Positions 43,556 to 55,452 of a stretch of DNA of 64,000 nt are shown here, one piece after another; position 1 is the stretch's first letter, and every line of letters begins with the position of its first letter. The DNA comes from Loripinus fragilis (taxonomy: Eukaryota > Mollusca > Bivalvia > Lucinida > Lucinidae). The DNA is taken from positions 18,412,687 through 18,476,686 of the forward strand of contig OZ026522.1 of assembly GCA_964019695.1 (NCBI GenBank), in the 5' to 3' direction. The position numbers and the translations under genes are program-made. The notes below the pieces were generated by a model that was not told where the DNA came from, searched no databases, and was given only the letters and a program-made list of their open reading frames with translations.

Positions 43556-44000
43556 ACGTTAGCCCGCATGCAAGCTAAGCAATTTTGTGCTCTAACAACA
43601 GTCGAATCTAGGGTGTGGATTTGGTGCCAGACTAAGCATTTACCACCGAAGTGGCTTTTCTTGCTGTCTGTTCTAACGGATGTGTTGTTGTTGATACAGC
43701 CTTTATTGATGCTCCAAATATTTTGGCTTTCATGTTTTTGGTCCTTGTTTTTTAATTCTGTACTTATAGTAGTGTCAAATCTAGCAATACAACCATCCTA
43801 TTGAGGAAGAGAAAGCTGGCTTCTTTTTAATTATTAAGTCTTATGTTGGCCATCTTCGGTTACTAAGGCGTGAACCATTTCGTACCCACTGCATTCATCA
43901 TGATGAATGCATAGGGTAGGGAATGAATCACGCCTGGGTTACCGAGGATGTCTGTTGGCCTGTGGCTAGTAATATTCTGTGTCTCTGACCAACACGGGTC
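43556..44000 (+). repeat. Interspersed repeat family C, copy 2
   Basis: CAACAGTCGAATCTAGGG, TTGCTGTCTGTTCTAACG and GAGGAAGAGAAAGCTGGC match 4340-4740. Interrupted by the hairpin at 43847-43952. Confidence 0.65.
43847..43952. mobile_element. Near-complete hairpin MITE
   Basis: GGCCATCTTCGGTTACTAAG, GGCGTGAACC and CCCACTGCATTCATC on the left mirror GATGAATGCATAGGGT, AATCACGCCTGGGTTACC and GAGGATG on the right, with almost no loop. Inserted in a family C repeat. Confidence 0.75.
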
Positions 44001-44056
44001 AGCCTGTTATGTAAGTTCATGAATGATGCTTCACTGTTATTATATTCAAACAGTGA

Positions 44057-44642
44057 TTAAGGGGTACGTGCATTAAGGGGCAAATTTGGCCCCCTCTGGA
44101 GTAAAAGCTGAAAGTTGCTTTTCACCAATTTCACCCAATTGGTTTATTAGAAGAATGGTCCAAGTGTAAAATTTTGGCATTTATTTTACTTTTTCCGTTG
44201 CTATGGTAACAAAAAAGGTCGACAAAATAGGCTTAAAATAGAGAAATTGTCATTTTGAGCCAAATTTAAGACTTTTTCAGACCGATTTTTTAAGAAATAG
44301 ATATCAGCACAAGTGAATACCAAAAAAACCTTTTAATATATTGTGTGCCGTGATAATTCTCACCCTCTGTTAAAATATCTTTTTGGTATTTGCTTGTGTT
44401 CTATGTTAATTTCTCTGTTAAATATCTTAAATTTGCTCCAAAATGGTCACTTTCCTATTTTCAGCCTATTTTGGCAGCCATTTTTGTTACCATAGCAACG
44501 GTAAAAATAGAACCAATCCCAGAATTTTACACTTGGGCTATTGTTCTAATAAACTAATAAGAAGAAACTTGTGACAAGCAATTTTCATTTTTTGGCCTCA
44601 TAGGTGGGCCAAAATAGCCTCTTAATGCACGTCCCCCTTTCA
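44057..44642. mobile_element. 580-bp nearly full-length palindromic element
   Basis: TTAAGGGGTACGTGCATTAAG at the left and CTTAATGCACGTCCCCCTTT at the right. Inverted matches continue (GTTGCTATGGTAAC / GTTACCATAGCAAC; AAAATTTTG / AGAATTTTACACTTGG) almost to the centre near 44350. Non-coding. Confidence 0.8.
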
Positions 44643-44892
44643 CAATATTGCTATATGTAGGATTTCGGAAATCAGATGCAACACATCTTCAGGCTGTTCT
44701 GCATTTCATAGATGCGTAAGAGCCTTTCGTCTAACATCCTCGGCAATTGCTAGTAAGAGCTTTTAAACATCTGCACCCTCTTGTCAGCCAATAGTTTCAG
44801 TTTATTTTCTAGATCTATTATTACATAACATGTTAGAAGAATAGTTTGCCCTTGTGATACGCAACTCTTTCATAGTGTTCGCTTCCTCATAA

Positions 44893-45144
44893 TTGAGCCG
44901 TGACATGATATTTCAAGCAATGTGGTATGTGTGATTAGAAAGGCCTAAGATCAGCCTGAGATTATGCGCAGTCTGATCAGAACCTTTGTTAGTTGCTTGA
45001 ATATTCTATAGCTGTTAAGGGGTACTGACTGAAAATTATTTGGAGTTTGTAATCTTAAAGGGAAGCTACACAGGCTCGCCTGAGTCTTCACTTGTTAAAA
45101 TGCTACATTGTTAGAAATCACATGTCGCGGCTCATATGGGATTA
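44893..45144 (+). mobile_element. MITE family M1, copy 2
   Basis: GAGCCGTGACATGATATTTC and GAAATCACATGTCGCGGCTC are the inverted ends; interior as in 38574-38805 (ATTATGCGCAGTCTGATCAG, ATTTGGAGTTTG). Confidence 0.8.
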
Positions 45145-45179
45145 CAAGTGGGACAGTTCACATGTCGGAAGTTTGTGAC

Positions 45180-45265
45180 TGCGGACTCGTTGTTTACCGA
45201 ATCATCACCATTCCTTCGTGACATAATTTTCATATCAAGGAATCACAGTTTACTATTCTCTATTT
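45180..45265. repeat. Interspersed repeat family E, copy 3
   Basis: GGACTCGTTGTTTACCGAATC, here GGACTCGTTG then TTTACCGAATC, followed by CACCATTCCTTCGTGACATA and ACTATTCTCTATTTA. Confidence 0.6.
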
Positions 45266-45370
45266 AGCCATTGCATAAACCAAAATTGGTACAAGGAAAT
45301 ATTACTAGTAAGGATGCCATAGTGATTTTAACTCAGGGATTCTGCTTCTCTGTTAGCCTTCTCCTGATTT

Positions 45371-45468
45371 GTAGCATTTCTCGGTCATACTCACTTGCAT
45401 GTTTTTATTTGATTGACAGCAGTCAATCAAATAAAAACATGCAATTGATTATGACCGAGAAATGCTGC
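45371..45468. repeat. Long perfect-type hairpin, 47-bp arms
   Basis: GTAGCATTTCTCGGTCATA...TTGCATGTTTTTATTTGATTGAC and its inverse are separated by four bases (AGCA). Few mismatches, so recent or constrained. Transcription would give a long stem. Confidence 0.8.
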
Positions 45469-46862
45469 AATGGCAGACTGCAAACCGACGGCACCGCGGG
45501 GAAGAGACACAGAATACAGATTGCCACATTGCAATTGAAGTAATGTAACCCCAGTTTATTCTTCCTCAGCAAGATGATGTTTAAACTAGAAAAGGCACCA
45601 AGAACCAAAACAAAGACCCCCCCCCCCCCACACACACACACAATGCGATCAACAACAAACAATGGATAAGCAATACAATAATGGATAAGCAATAATAGAA
45701 TTGCCGCTTTAGAACGGACTTAAATATATTTTACCGGTTCTTCGCCCTAGGTCCTGCTGTTGTTAAAACTAAAATGAATGTCTGTCTTGCATGAAGGCTT
45801 CCAAGGTTATGCAATACATGTACATCATGACAGAGAAACAGTAAAATCAAATAAGCATATTACAAACAGACAGAAACAGAATAGGGCTCCTAACTCACAA
45901 GTAAGAAAGTCAGGGTAGGCAATTCGCTTAGCCATCTAAAGAAACCCTCACCTCGAGCCTCAATGGGCCAAGCTAAAGACAAGCGATAAAACACCAACCT
46001 ACCGACAAGTAGCTCAGATAATATTTGAGTCACTGTCCAGGCATTAAAACTTGACTGGATGTGGTTAACCACTCGTTATGCCCTTTGCACGGCTGTATTT
46101 TAGTTACAAAAAGCATGCCCGTTGTGTAATCAGGTTAACCCTCTCTTGCTAGTATCGTCCGCTGATAGCTTTTGCAAACAGTTTGTACCCAGATGAGGAC
46201 CGACAGAACGTTTTGCACTTTGATGGTATTCCTGAAAGAAGAAAATAAAAATAAAAAATAATATTGTAAACAAAATAACAGACGACAAATAAAAAACAAC
46301 AAAAACAAAAGCATATAATTTTTAAGCATGCAAACAATTAATACGATAATTAACCATCCTACATGTTTTATCATTAATATCTCTCTGAATCTGCTCAGAC
46401 CAGTGTATCACTCAGTAATCTTTCATTTGATAAACCGTTGATGCACCCATCCCAACAAACGTTCTCTGCTTTGTCGCCAGTAGAAGGTTTGCAAGTTTAT
46501 AGCAAATTTCTCAGAAATATTTAAAGTTGATATTTATCACATTATCACAGTGTAAACGAACGAGTAGTATTTTTATCAAATAAAAATAATCGAAATGCAT
46601 TCGACACGGCGCACCCATTCAGGTCATCTTTATCGCAAAAGGTGGTCTGATCTTAATTGTTCATTGATGATTATGAGTGTAGTGTCCGCGTAACACTCGT
46701 ACATCAGTACGTAATGAAGCTCCCGATAAGTAAATGGCGATTTCGCCTAAATATGAGACATTGGCACCATACGGATGTATGCGCTAGTTCATTGATTGGA
46801 GGCGCATGGTTGAGAAAAAAAGTAATTTATTTTCGTGGTTTGCGACGACAATGGCGCAGTCT
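45469..46862. other. No gene seen; intergenic
   Basis: Poly-C/CA tract near 45620. Minus-strand open stretches at 45423-45692 and 46135-46374 are rich in hydrophobic residues only because of T- and A-rich simple sequence. No exon logic. Confidence 0.45.
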
Positions 46863-47322
<460 letters not shown>

Positions 47323-48275
47323 GGCCTCATTCTAAATCAACAATCGAATGCCAAATTAGATGGTTCGGCTTCATGTTTCTGTTGTTGTGCTTGTATCTTA
47401 ATTTTCTGTCTTTTCTACTCCCCACATGTTACTTTTTTATTACTGTTTTTGTTTTTGTTTCCTCATTTCCCCCTAAATGTATAGGTCACAGACCTGTAAT
47501 TGTAAAAGGGGCACTGATTGGCCCAAAAGGTGGGTGTAAGCTCAGCAAAATATTTATGTTGAAAAGTGGTTCGTGATTGGTCAATACTAAACTTACAGGA
47601 AAGTATTCATATTTACTAGACGGGAATATATTTGCTGCACTTTTGAAGCAGCATATCACCGCTTTTGTTGATTTAGTTTACTGGTGTGGCTTAGAAAAAG
47701 GAGCTTGCATTTTGGGTTTTTTTCGATGAACTTTTCCTCTCGTGTAGGGTGTCCACCTTCAGGGGCCAAAAGTGGTAAAACATGGTGGTCACCATGGTAT
47801 CTCATCTATGTTTATTGGTTGAACTAGGTCCAATCTGTAATTCTATGGCAGCCTCATTGTGCTTGAAGAGTTGTGTAGACCATAGCTTACTTAAAAGCTA
47901 TAATGGAGGACTATGGAAAATTAATTACAGGTCTTGGCCCTAAAGAATAAAATCAGGCCTGTTTTGTTGGATACCTTTGCTGCTATGCATGTGACCTGTA
48001 ATATGTTTTGATGCATTGTTTTGGTTTTAGTGAGTCCTGTCCTATAATGATTCCAGCTTCAAAAAATCTGGCTGACACTTTAGGCCTTTGGTAAAAATGT
48101 GAGTAGTCCAAATGCCATGCCGATGAGGACCACAGCTGGTGAGCATAGTCCCTCTGTATGGAAAAATGTTTGCTCTTCCCCACCTCTGATTGTTACATAA
48201 TATGATCTCCTTTCACCTAAATAAGAATTGCTATTTTTTTTAGTTTTTAAGTGATAAGAAGTTGATTATATGTGT
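47323..48275. other. No gene seen; intergenic
   Basis: GACCTGTAATTGT (47490) and AATTACAGGTCT (47922) are inverted and might be ends of a roughly 450-base element, too short to call. No coding signal. Confidence 0.35.
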
Positions 48276-48474
48276 TTGTTTGTTTGATTTGATTCTTTAC
48301 GTCCACTCAACAATCTTTCAGTTATGTGGGACGGGTCTTCCTGGGTTGAACCAGTACTAAGCTAGGATTAATGTGTCTTGCTCAAGGACCACAACGCAGT
48401 GACGCCGGTGAGGCTCGAACCCGCGGCCCTTCGGTCTCGAGTCAAGCACTCTACCACTGAGCCACTGCGCTCCC
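48276..48474 (-). mobile_element. tRNA-derived SINE, well preserved (reverse)
   Basis: Minus strand: GCGCAGTGGCTCAGTGGTAG (A box), GGGTTCGAGCCTCACCGG (B box), then the common body and a tail rich in CAAACAAACA. Best copy of the family in the window. Confidence 0.9.
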
Positions 48475-48749
48475 AATTATATGTGTCAAGAAAGGATTCT
48501 ATGTCCCATAGCTAGGATCATGGAATTTTTATCGTGTCAATGGGGTGGGTGGGGTAACTCCACATTAGACTAATGATGGTAAAGCACATGCGTCTTCTTG
48601 GTATAGTATATTGTAAAGTGGTGTTATAAGCTTATATGAGAGACGTTTGAGACATTTCTGATATATAATAAAAAAGATATATGAAAATTAACATTTCACT
48701 TTTCCTTTTTCATTATTTTGCTATTCAATAATTTTACCAGTAATATATG

Positions 48750-49210
48750 TAGGTATTCGGTTTTATTTACTGTTGAGTCCTTATCTTTGCTTTATCTCCT
48801 TTTTATATCTTGGTTTAATTGTTCTAGGAGATGATGCATTTATAAGTTAGGGTCTTTCATGCAAACCAAACATCTATGTGTCTTGATCCACATCTGAACT
48901 TGAACATCTGAGGTTGGTACACCGTTAAACCGGTTTAAGCCCTCCAGTAAAATATATTTACTGGCCGTTCCAAGGCGGTGCTTCTTTTGTGGATCATTTA
49001 TGTTATTTCTGTCTTGTTTTGTTATGATTTCATGCACGCCTGCTTGTTGATGCCTGAGGTCACCTGCTGGGAAAGGGCTGACCTCTTGGCTCTCGTTTGT
49101 GATGTTTAATTGTGACGTTGTCACTTTTCCATTGGTATCCTGGGTCAGGTGTGGTGATTGAATGTATCGATTCGCGATCTTTGCCCTCTTTCTTACTTTG
49201 ATACAAATTA
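48750..49210 (-). repeat. Dispersed repeats B (partial) plus A (reverse)
   Basis: B end 48750-48870 (GGAGATGATGCATTTATAAG) followed by A (GTGTCTTGATCCACATCTGA, GGGAAAGGGCTGACCTCTTG, GTATCGATTCGCGATCTTTG). The 132-codon minus open stretch is repeat translation. Confidence 0.75.
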
Positions 49211-49319
49211 CATAAGTGTGAAGGTCATTTGTAAACACTGATGCACAGCTACCTTGTGGACCTTTATTTCTACATTTTGACCTGAGTCTTTATCTACGTC
49301 TCTACTCTATATGTTACGA

Positions 49320-49372
49320 GCAGTGAGGGCTCGGACGAGGCTGCGCACATGCGCAGCCTCGTCCGAGACTTT
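49320..49372. repeat. Perfect hairpin related to MITE family M1
   Basis: CTCGGACGAGGCTGCGCA and TGCGCAGCCTCGTCCGAG around CA. Followed by ACTTTGCTTGATGCC, like the centre of family M1 (GCCTTTGCTTGTCGCTTG). Confidence 0.75.
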
Positions 49373-49756
49373 GCTTGATGCCAACGTTAAAAGTACCCAA
49401 AACTCATGTGCTGGCCCATAGCCTAGTTCTCATAATCAGTCTCAGTGCACAAATCTGCATTTCATGACTTCGCCTTAGTAAAGTTCCAGGTGCCAGACGT
49501 CACACAATTTCGCACAGACAGATTATGCCTAGTTTTGCACGTAATAATATCAAATTTTGCAGCCAGTTAGATTATTTCAACCTATCATACGCAAAGTAAA
49601 ACTTAAAAGGTGTGCATGTGCGTGAAATGTACACAATATAATGCGTGTTTGTTTTTAATATTTTACGTCATAACACAGTGTGTTTTGTGAGTCTCGAACT
49701 AGCAACCCTTCAAATATGAAACCTGCGCAAAATACCCAGGAGTGTATGTATCTGTA

Positions 49757-49972
49757 TATTATGGAGGCCGACATGTTGCGACTTATGGTTTTAGGCCATT
49801 TCTGGTGCAATTCTGAAGCAGTGGCGGATGGTTAGTAGAATTTCTTTAACAATAAGATACAGAGGGGGCGAAATCGTCCCTCCCGTTGTTCGCCGTCCGC
49901 AATTGCCAAAACCATAAGTCACTAGTCATAAGTCAAAAGTCAAAATGTCCCCTGTAGGCTTCCATAGTAAAT
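49757..49972. mobile_element. Small inverted-repeat element
   Basis: ATTATGGAGGCCGACATG and GCGACTTATGGTTTT at the left, AAAACCATAAGTC and CCTGTAGGCTTCCATAGT at the right, inverted with mismatches; about 215 bases. Non-coding. Confidence 0.55.
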
Positions 49973-50488
49973 GGAGGTCTAATTCTTGACAAAGAAAACG
50001 TGTTCTTTGGTATATGGTATTTTCGTCAAAGGTGGTTCCTCAAAATTCCTTAAACTGTATGGAACCGTGTCTATTTTTTTATGTCAGATTTTAAAAGTGG
50101 GCATAACTTTGCTATTAATAATCTGACATTGGAGATGAGGTACAAATAATTTTATAGATAAAATTCAAAACTCGACATGCTGAATGTTTTCATGTACAAC
50201 ACTCCTCCAAAAATTGTATCCTATCAATAGGAATGGGAAACAGTGTTAATCCTGATTAGATGGCTTCGTCAGAAGCCATCTGATCTGGATCTACAGTGCT
50301 TTCAAAAGGATACATCCGGGCTCAGCAGGACAAGGGTTAACTTGAGACTTGCATGTTTGATTAAAGTATCCGAAAAAGAACTACATGTAGTAGTTATATA
50401 ATAATAACTTGAAAAGCACGTGAAAACGAACTATTCCCAGATCAGCTTACTCCTATATGAGCCTCAGAGAGAAGATCAATCGAGTTTG

Positions 50489-50809
50489 CATGCGCGGATC
50501 CAGGAATTTTATTCAGGGTGGGTCCAGGCCCGACGGCCAGAAAACAGTCTGGGCAACGTTTTTTTACTCCTCAATTTATTTTACAGTTTATTACAGAGGG
50601 GGTCCATTGGGTTTATTACAGAGAAAACTGTACTTTTCCAAGGATCCATTGGGGGTCCAACATTTTCCAGGGGGGGGGGGGAATCCAACTTTTTCCAGGG
50701 GGGGGGGTCCAAATGCTAATTTCTATAGAAACACATATCACTTGTGATTTTGTAGGAGCGGGGGGGGGGGGGGGTCCGGACCCACTACCCCCCTCTGGAT
50801 CCGCACATG
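50489..50809. mobile_element. G-rich hairpin MITE (GGATCCGCGCATG type)
   Basis: Inverted ends CATGCGCGGATCCAGGAA (50489) and CTCTGGATCCGCACATG (ending 50809), then GGGTGGGTCC / GGACCCAC. Poly-G runs of up to 16 in the interior inflate open frames. I recall elements with these ends from other marine invertebrates. Confidence 0.75.
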
Positions 50810-51339
50810 GTTTGTATTTGTCTCGGTATCTGTCTGTAGGCGAAGATTAGCCTGCCCATAGAGGAGCAGTCTCAGCAGAAACTGTGTGTTGCTTTCAGAC
50901 GCAAATTAGGATGTTTAATCCAGATCACCAACTGGGAATTTACATTCGACAGCCACGCAACTACCAGATTAGCAAAGAGGTAGTTCATGAACTCGAATTT
51001 CGAGATAAAGCTGTCATGCAAATATTAACAATTTGCAGTAGAGTGACAAGAATTTTAGTACTGATTGGCAGTTTTGGATGTTTAAAAGAGGTAAAGACAA
51101 TGCACATGATACTTGAAAACGTAAATTTCCAAATAATTTTCTTCCTTAGTTTCAGTAACATATGATTGGAATTAATTCCGATGTGTACCCACAACATAAA
51201 TGAGTTTTTCACCATAAGCGTTTTTAAACAAATTCTCAACCACTTGCATTTATTCAAAGAAATGAGCATGTAGAAATGAACAACTTTTCATGTAGTTTGT
51301 CACGCACCTGGATGGCAATAATAGACTGTCTATTTTATG
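50810..51339. other. No gene seen; intergenic
   Basis: Overlapping open stretches on both strands (50884-51165 plus, 50985-51269 minus) lack features. Confidence 0.4.
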
Positions 51340-51870
51340 CTTCTGACAGCTTATCTTAGTCCAGCAGAATTTGGAAGAATTTTAGGAGGACCTGGAACTT
51401 GATTTTCAACTTTTTTCTTTGTTGATTCTGATAGTGCATTCAATGTCCTTGAAAAATCCGAGTGATGTCACTCTGGCATCATTGAGCATTTCGATATATC
51501 CAAGATGGCGTCCAAAATGAGGTCAATTATAAGTGAAATTATTGTGTGATATGCAAAAAATGTCTCAAACCCATTTACTTTTTTAAACTGTTAGCTATGA
51601 CGTTTAAATCTGATAGAAGACACTTAGGTTGTACCCAAATAAAAAGATAAAATAAGAATGCGGCCAAAATGGCCGTCGAGATGGCAGTTTATTACAAAAA
51701 AAAATACGCAAATATTTTCTTAGACAGGGATCATTCAGGGATTTGCATGCAAAATGCTTATTTTACTGATGTTTGAATTAAAAACATTATCGTTGTAACA
51801 TCCCAGTGATACTATTCATGCATTATTCAGAATTTGATATATTCAAGATGGCGTCCAAGATGGTAGCCGT
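51340..51870 (-). repeat. Interspersed repeat family F, copy 1 (reverse)
   Basis: CACTCTGGCATCATTGAGCAT, AAGATGGCGTCCAA (twice) and TTTCTTTGTTGATTCT match, inverted, 57410-57740 and 58550-58690. Confidence 0.65.
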
Positions 51871-51989
51871 TATGTTTTACAAACCCTTGGAAACGGCACC
51901 ATACCTGTAGGCATGTCTGATGGATTTGTAACAGACCAGATGCCTTGCATGACAGAGCACAACTTTACAAATACGCGTATCTAGATTAA

Positions 51990-53693
51990 TTAACCCAGCA
52001 TGCATGTCAGAATCTGCTGATAGAGTTGCACTGTACAAGTAGGAATGTCTGAGTGTGGCACCGGATCAGCAGACATGTCTGATATAATGACACCTCTATA
52101 CCAGCAGGTAGCACCAAACTTGTAACCATCCTTCTTCCAACTGCACTCGACTTGTAAAATGTTGGTTGCAGTGGCAATTGACCAGCAGGCATGGCCTATA
52201 GTGAGAAATCACACCAACCGGCATTGCTGACAATAAGGCACCACACCAGAAGTCATGGCTATAGTGAGGCACCAAATCTGAAGGCATACCCTATAGTGAG
52301 GCACTGCACCAACAGGCATGGGTGCTACTGAGGCACCACATCAGAAGGCATGGCCTATAGTGAGGCAACACACCAGCAGCAGACACGGCTGATAGTGAGG
52401 CACCACACTGGAATGAAATGGCCAATAGTGAGGCACCACACCAGCAGGAACGACTAATAATGAGATGCCATACCAACAGTTATGGCAGATAGAGAAGCAC
52501 AATACCAACAAACATGCAAGATTGAGTGGCAAAAGATTGGCAGACATGCTGATTGAGTGACAATGGTCCAGCAAGCACCCATCTTGCAACAGGACCCAAC
52601 CAGTAGGCATATTTGAAAAGCAGCGGTGTTTGTGGCAGTAAATGCACTAGGCCAGCAGGAATATATGTTACAGCTGCAACAGCTTAGAAACTCTCTACAA
52701 GGAGTGACACTCGGCCAGCACACGTGTATGTCGCATTGACAATGTAGCATAAGTCTTGGCTGATAAAGTTTCACATTGTTAGTTGGCATGTCTGATGGAG
52801 AGGCATGGGTTGAGTAGCTTTTCTCTTTGATTTTCAATGGACCAGGAGGCATGTCTTATTGAATGGTACCAAGTCCACAGTCATATATGTTGAAGTTTCA
52901 CTAAACAGCAGCCATGTATTGCCACCAGGTCATTACATCAGACATCCTTATCATCATGCGTGTTTAATAATGTGGTACTGAACCAGCACTCTTGCCTGTT
53001 AACGAGACTAATGGCCATCAGTCATGTGTGTAAGTTACATCGCACCAGCAATAAGGTATGTTACAATTGCACCTGACTAACATGTTTGCTGGGTACTGTT
53101 GCACTGGATCAACTGGCATGTCTGTTCAAGCTGCACCCGGCCAGTGTGCATGTCTGTTCTACTTGCACCAGACCAGCAGCGCAGCCATCATTGCAAAAAG
53201 GCAACAGACATATTTACTATTACGCATGTTTGATTAATGTGGCACAGGTCAAACACACATGTCTGAAATCAAGTACACGTAGTTTTTCTGTAACAGCTTT
53301 ACAAGACTAGCAGGCCTGTTGCAGCACCCATGTCTTTAAACTTTGCCCTTAAACAGCAAGCATGTTTGTTACAGTTGCACCAAACCACCTGGCATGTCGG
53401 TAACAATTGCACTCTACCAAGATGCATGTCTGTTACAGTTGCATCTCACTAGCAGATATGTTTGAAATAGTTGCAATTGACTTGTAAGCACATCTGTTGT
53501 TTTGGAGGCTGAACAAGCAGGAATATCTTTAACACTTACCTCAGACCCGCAGTTATGTCCCTATGTTCATACCCAACCAAGGGGCTGGTAAGCACAATTG
53601 TACCAAACCATCAGGCATGTAAGTTACAGTTGCACCTGACCAGCAGTCATGTCGTTATAATTTTGCTTACTAGGCTCTATAAGCATGCATGTC
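51990..53693. repeat. Degenerate minisatellite, unit about 30-36 bp
   Basis: Dozens of variants of GCACCAGACCAGCAGGCATG followed by TCTGTTACAGTT. In the left part the phase is CACCACACCAGCAGGCATGG then CTATAGTGAGG; in the right part TGTTACAGTTGCACC. Open stretches in both directions are artefacts. The array resumes at 55094 after an insertion. Confidence 0.85.
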
Positions 53694-55093
53694 TACAGTG
53701 AGCCACTTTAGTTACCCACCTCTTATAAAAAGTAAAATTTCTCGGAAAAGTAAAGCAAATCTATATTTGCATTAACCATTGAAATCTTATTGTGATCAGA
53801 TCAGAAACAAATGAGAAAATAGATCTTGAAGGGCATTACCCTAAAACACTATTTCACATTGCATTATTTCGAATGGAACTTAGATCACATTGCACTTTTT
53901 TTCAGAGTCGAATTTCTGCTATTCCAGAGATAAGAGCCGATTTATTCTTGGCAATATCTAAGACTGGAATGTGTTGGTTAACTTTATCTTATTTTAAAGC
54001 TGCATACTCTGTAACTTTTAATCTTCTAATTTTAAAAACAATGTTTTTATTTTTCAAGAACACAGTAAAAATACTCAAATTCAGGTAAACATTTTACCAT
54101 TTTCGTAAATCTTAACAAGTTATCACTATCAAAACAACTGCATTTATGTTAAAATTCAACGGTCTAGAATTATTGAAGGGATGCAAATAATTACCAACAG
54201 AGAAAAAAACACCTATTTGATAAGATAATTCACTTTTCCATGCAGTTTTCAGCTGTACTGAACATTTTTATAGTGAAAACATAGCTTAATTCTACTTTTA
54301 CACATGATTTAAAAAGAAAATAAAAATTTTCGAAAAATGTTCATAGTTACTGAGTAGCAGCTTTAAGCGTTTTACTTTTTTGGTTCCCAGCTGGCCAAGG
54401 TTGGAAAAAGTGGATTTTAGTACTTTTTTAAAGTTAGATAAAATTTCGTATGATTCTGAGTAAACTATGTAACAAAACACTTCTTTTATAATTTCATTTT
54501 AAGCAACAATGTATCCGCCGTTTATGTTCGTTAAAAAATAATGGATTCATTGGCGTCATGATGTTGACGTTAGTGATGACGTCTTAACTGCCAAGTCTAT
54601 AAAACGTGTCACTGATAAGCTGTTTAAGTGTGTTTGGATTATTCTATGTCATCAAGTGACTCATGACAAAACAATTTGTGAAGGAAAACATGTTTGATTA
54701 TTGTAATTGACGCTAATATGACGTCAAACGAGCATTTCTTCAAATAGTAACGGTGTTACTAAATTCGCTGGCCAAAAAAGTGGTTTTACTTGAATAAAGA
54801 AATTATTTTTGGTGTTTTTTTTAAATTTGACAAAACCATCATCATGGATAATGCCTAGCGTAAAACGCAAATAGTAAATATTGACGTTCAGGTTGCACGT
54901 GCATTTTTGTCAAAATTGCCTTTGACATAGCAGAGTGATTTGCATGAGTGATTCTGGTATTTTTTTCGACGTCATCAAACAGATAAAATGTCAAAACATA
55001 AATTATCATAGAGAATGTTCGATTTAAGCATTTTTGTAAAAACAAAAATGTGGGCCCTGAAAAAATGGTGCGTAACTAAAGTGGCTCACTGTA
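53694..55093. mobile_element. 1.4 kb Tc1/mariner-like non-autonomous element
   Basis: TA 53694-53695 then CAGTGAGCCACTTTAGTTAC, and the exact inverse then TA 55092-55093. TA duplications and CAGTG ends suit the Tc1/mariner superfamily. Inner parts are also partly inverted (53960-54090 against 54290-54440). The 98-codon open stretch 53792-54088 shows no DDE pattern. It splits the minisatellite, so it is younger than the array. Confidence 0.85.
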
Positions 55094-55400
55094 TTTTAAT
55101 TTCATCTTATCGGTATCCATGTAAATTACAATTGCACCCGACCATCAGCAATGTCTGTAACAATTGTATCCGACCATTTGCCATGTCTGTAACAGCTTCA
55201 CCTAACCAGCAGTCATGTGTGTTTAACTTGTACCTACAAGCATGCATGTCTGATACACTTGCACCATACCAACATTCATATTTGTTATAGCAATAGTAGT
55301 AACGGTGGTAATAATTGCACCGGACCAACAGGCTTGTAAATTACAGTACACCCAACCAGCAGTCAAGATGGTAACACCATCTGCAGCATGCAGACCTCTT
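55094..55400. repeat. Minisatellite continued
   Basis: About nine more units (TTACAATTGCACCCGACCAT, CATGTCTGTAACA) with the same period as 51990-53693. Confidence 0.8.
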
Positions 55401-55452
55401 ACTAAGGTGGTTTTTGTTTGTTTTTGATACAATGCGCTTCATAAGTTAATAA

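Noticed and set aside
50420..50850. Three overlapping Gly-rich open frames
   Set aside because: Produced by poly-G runs within a hairpin MITE.
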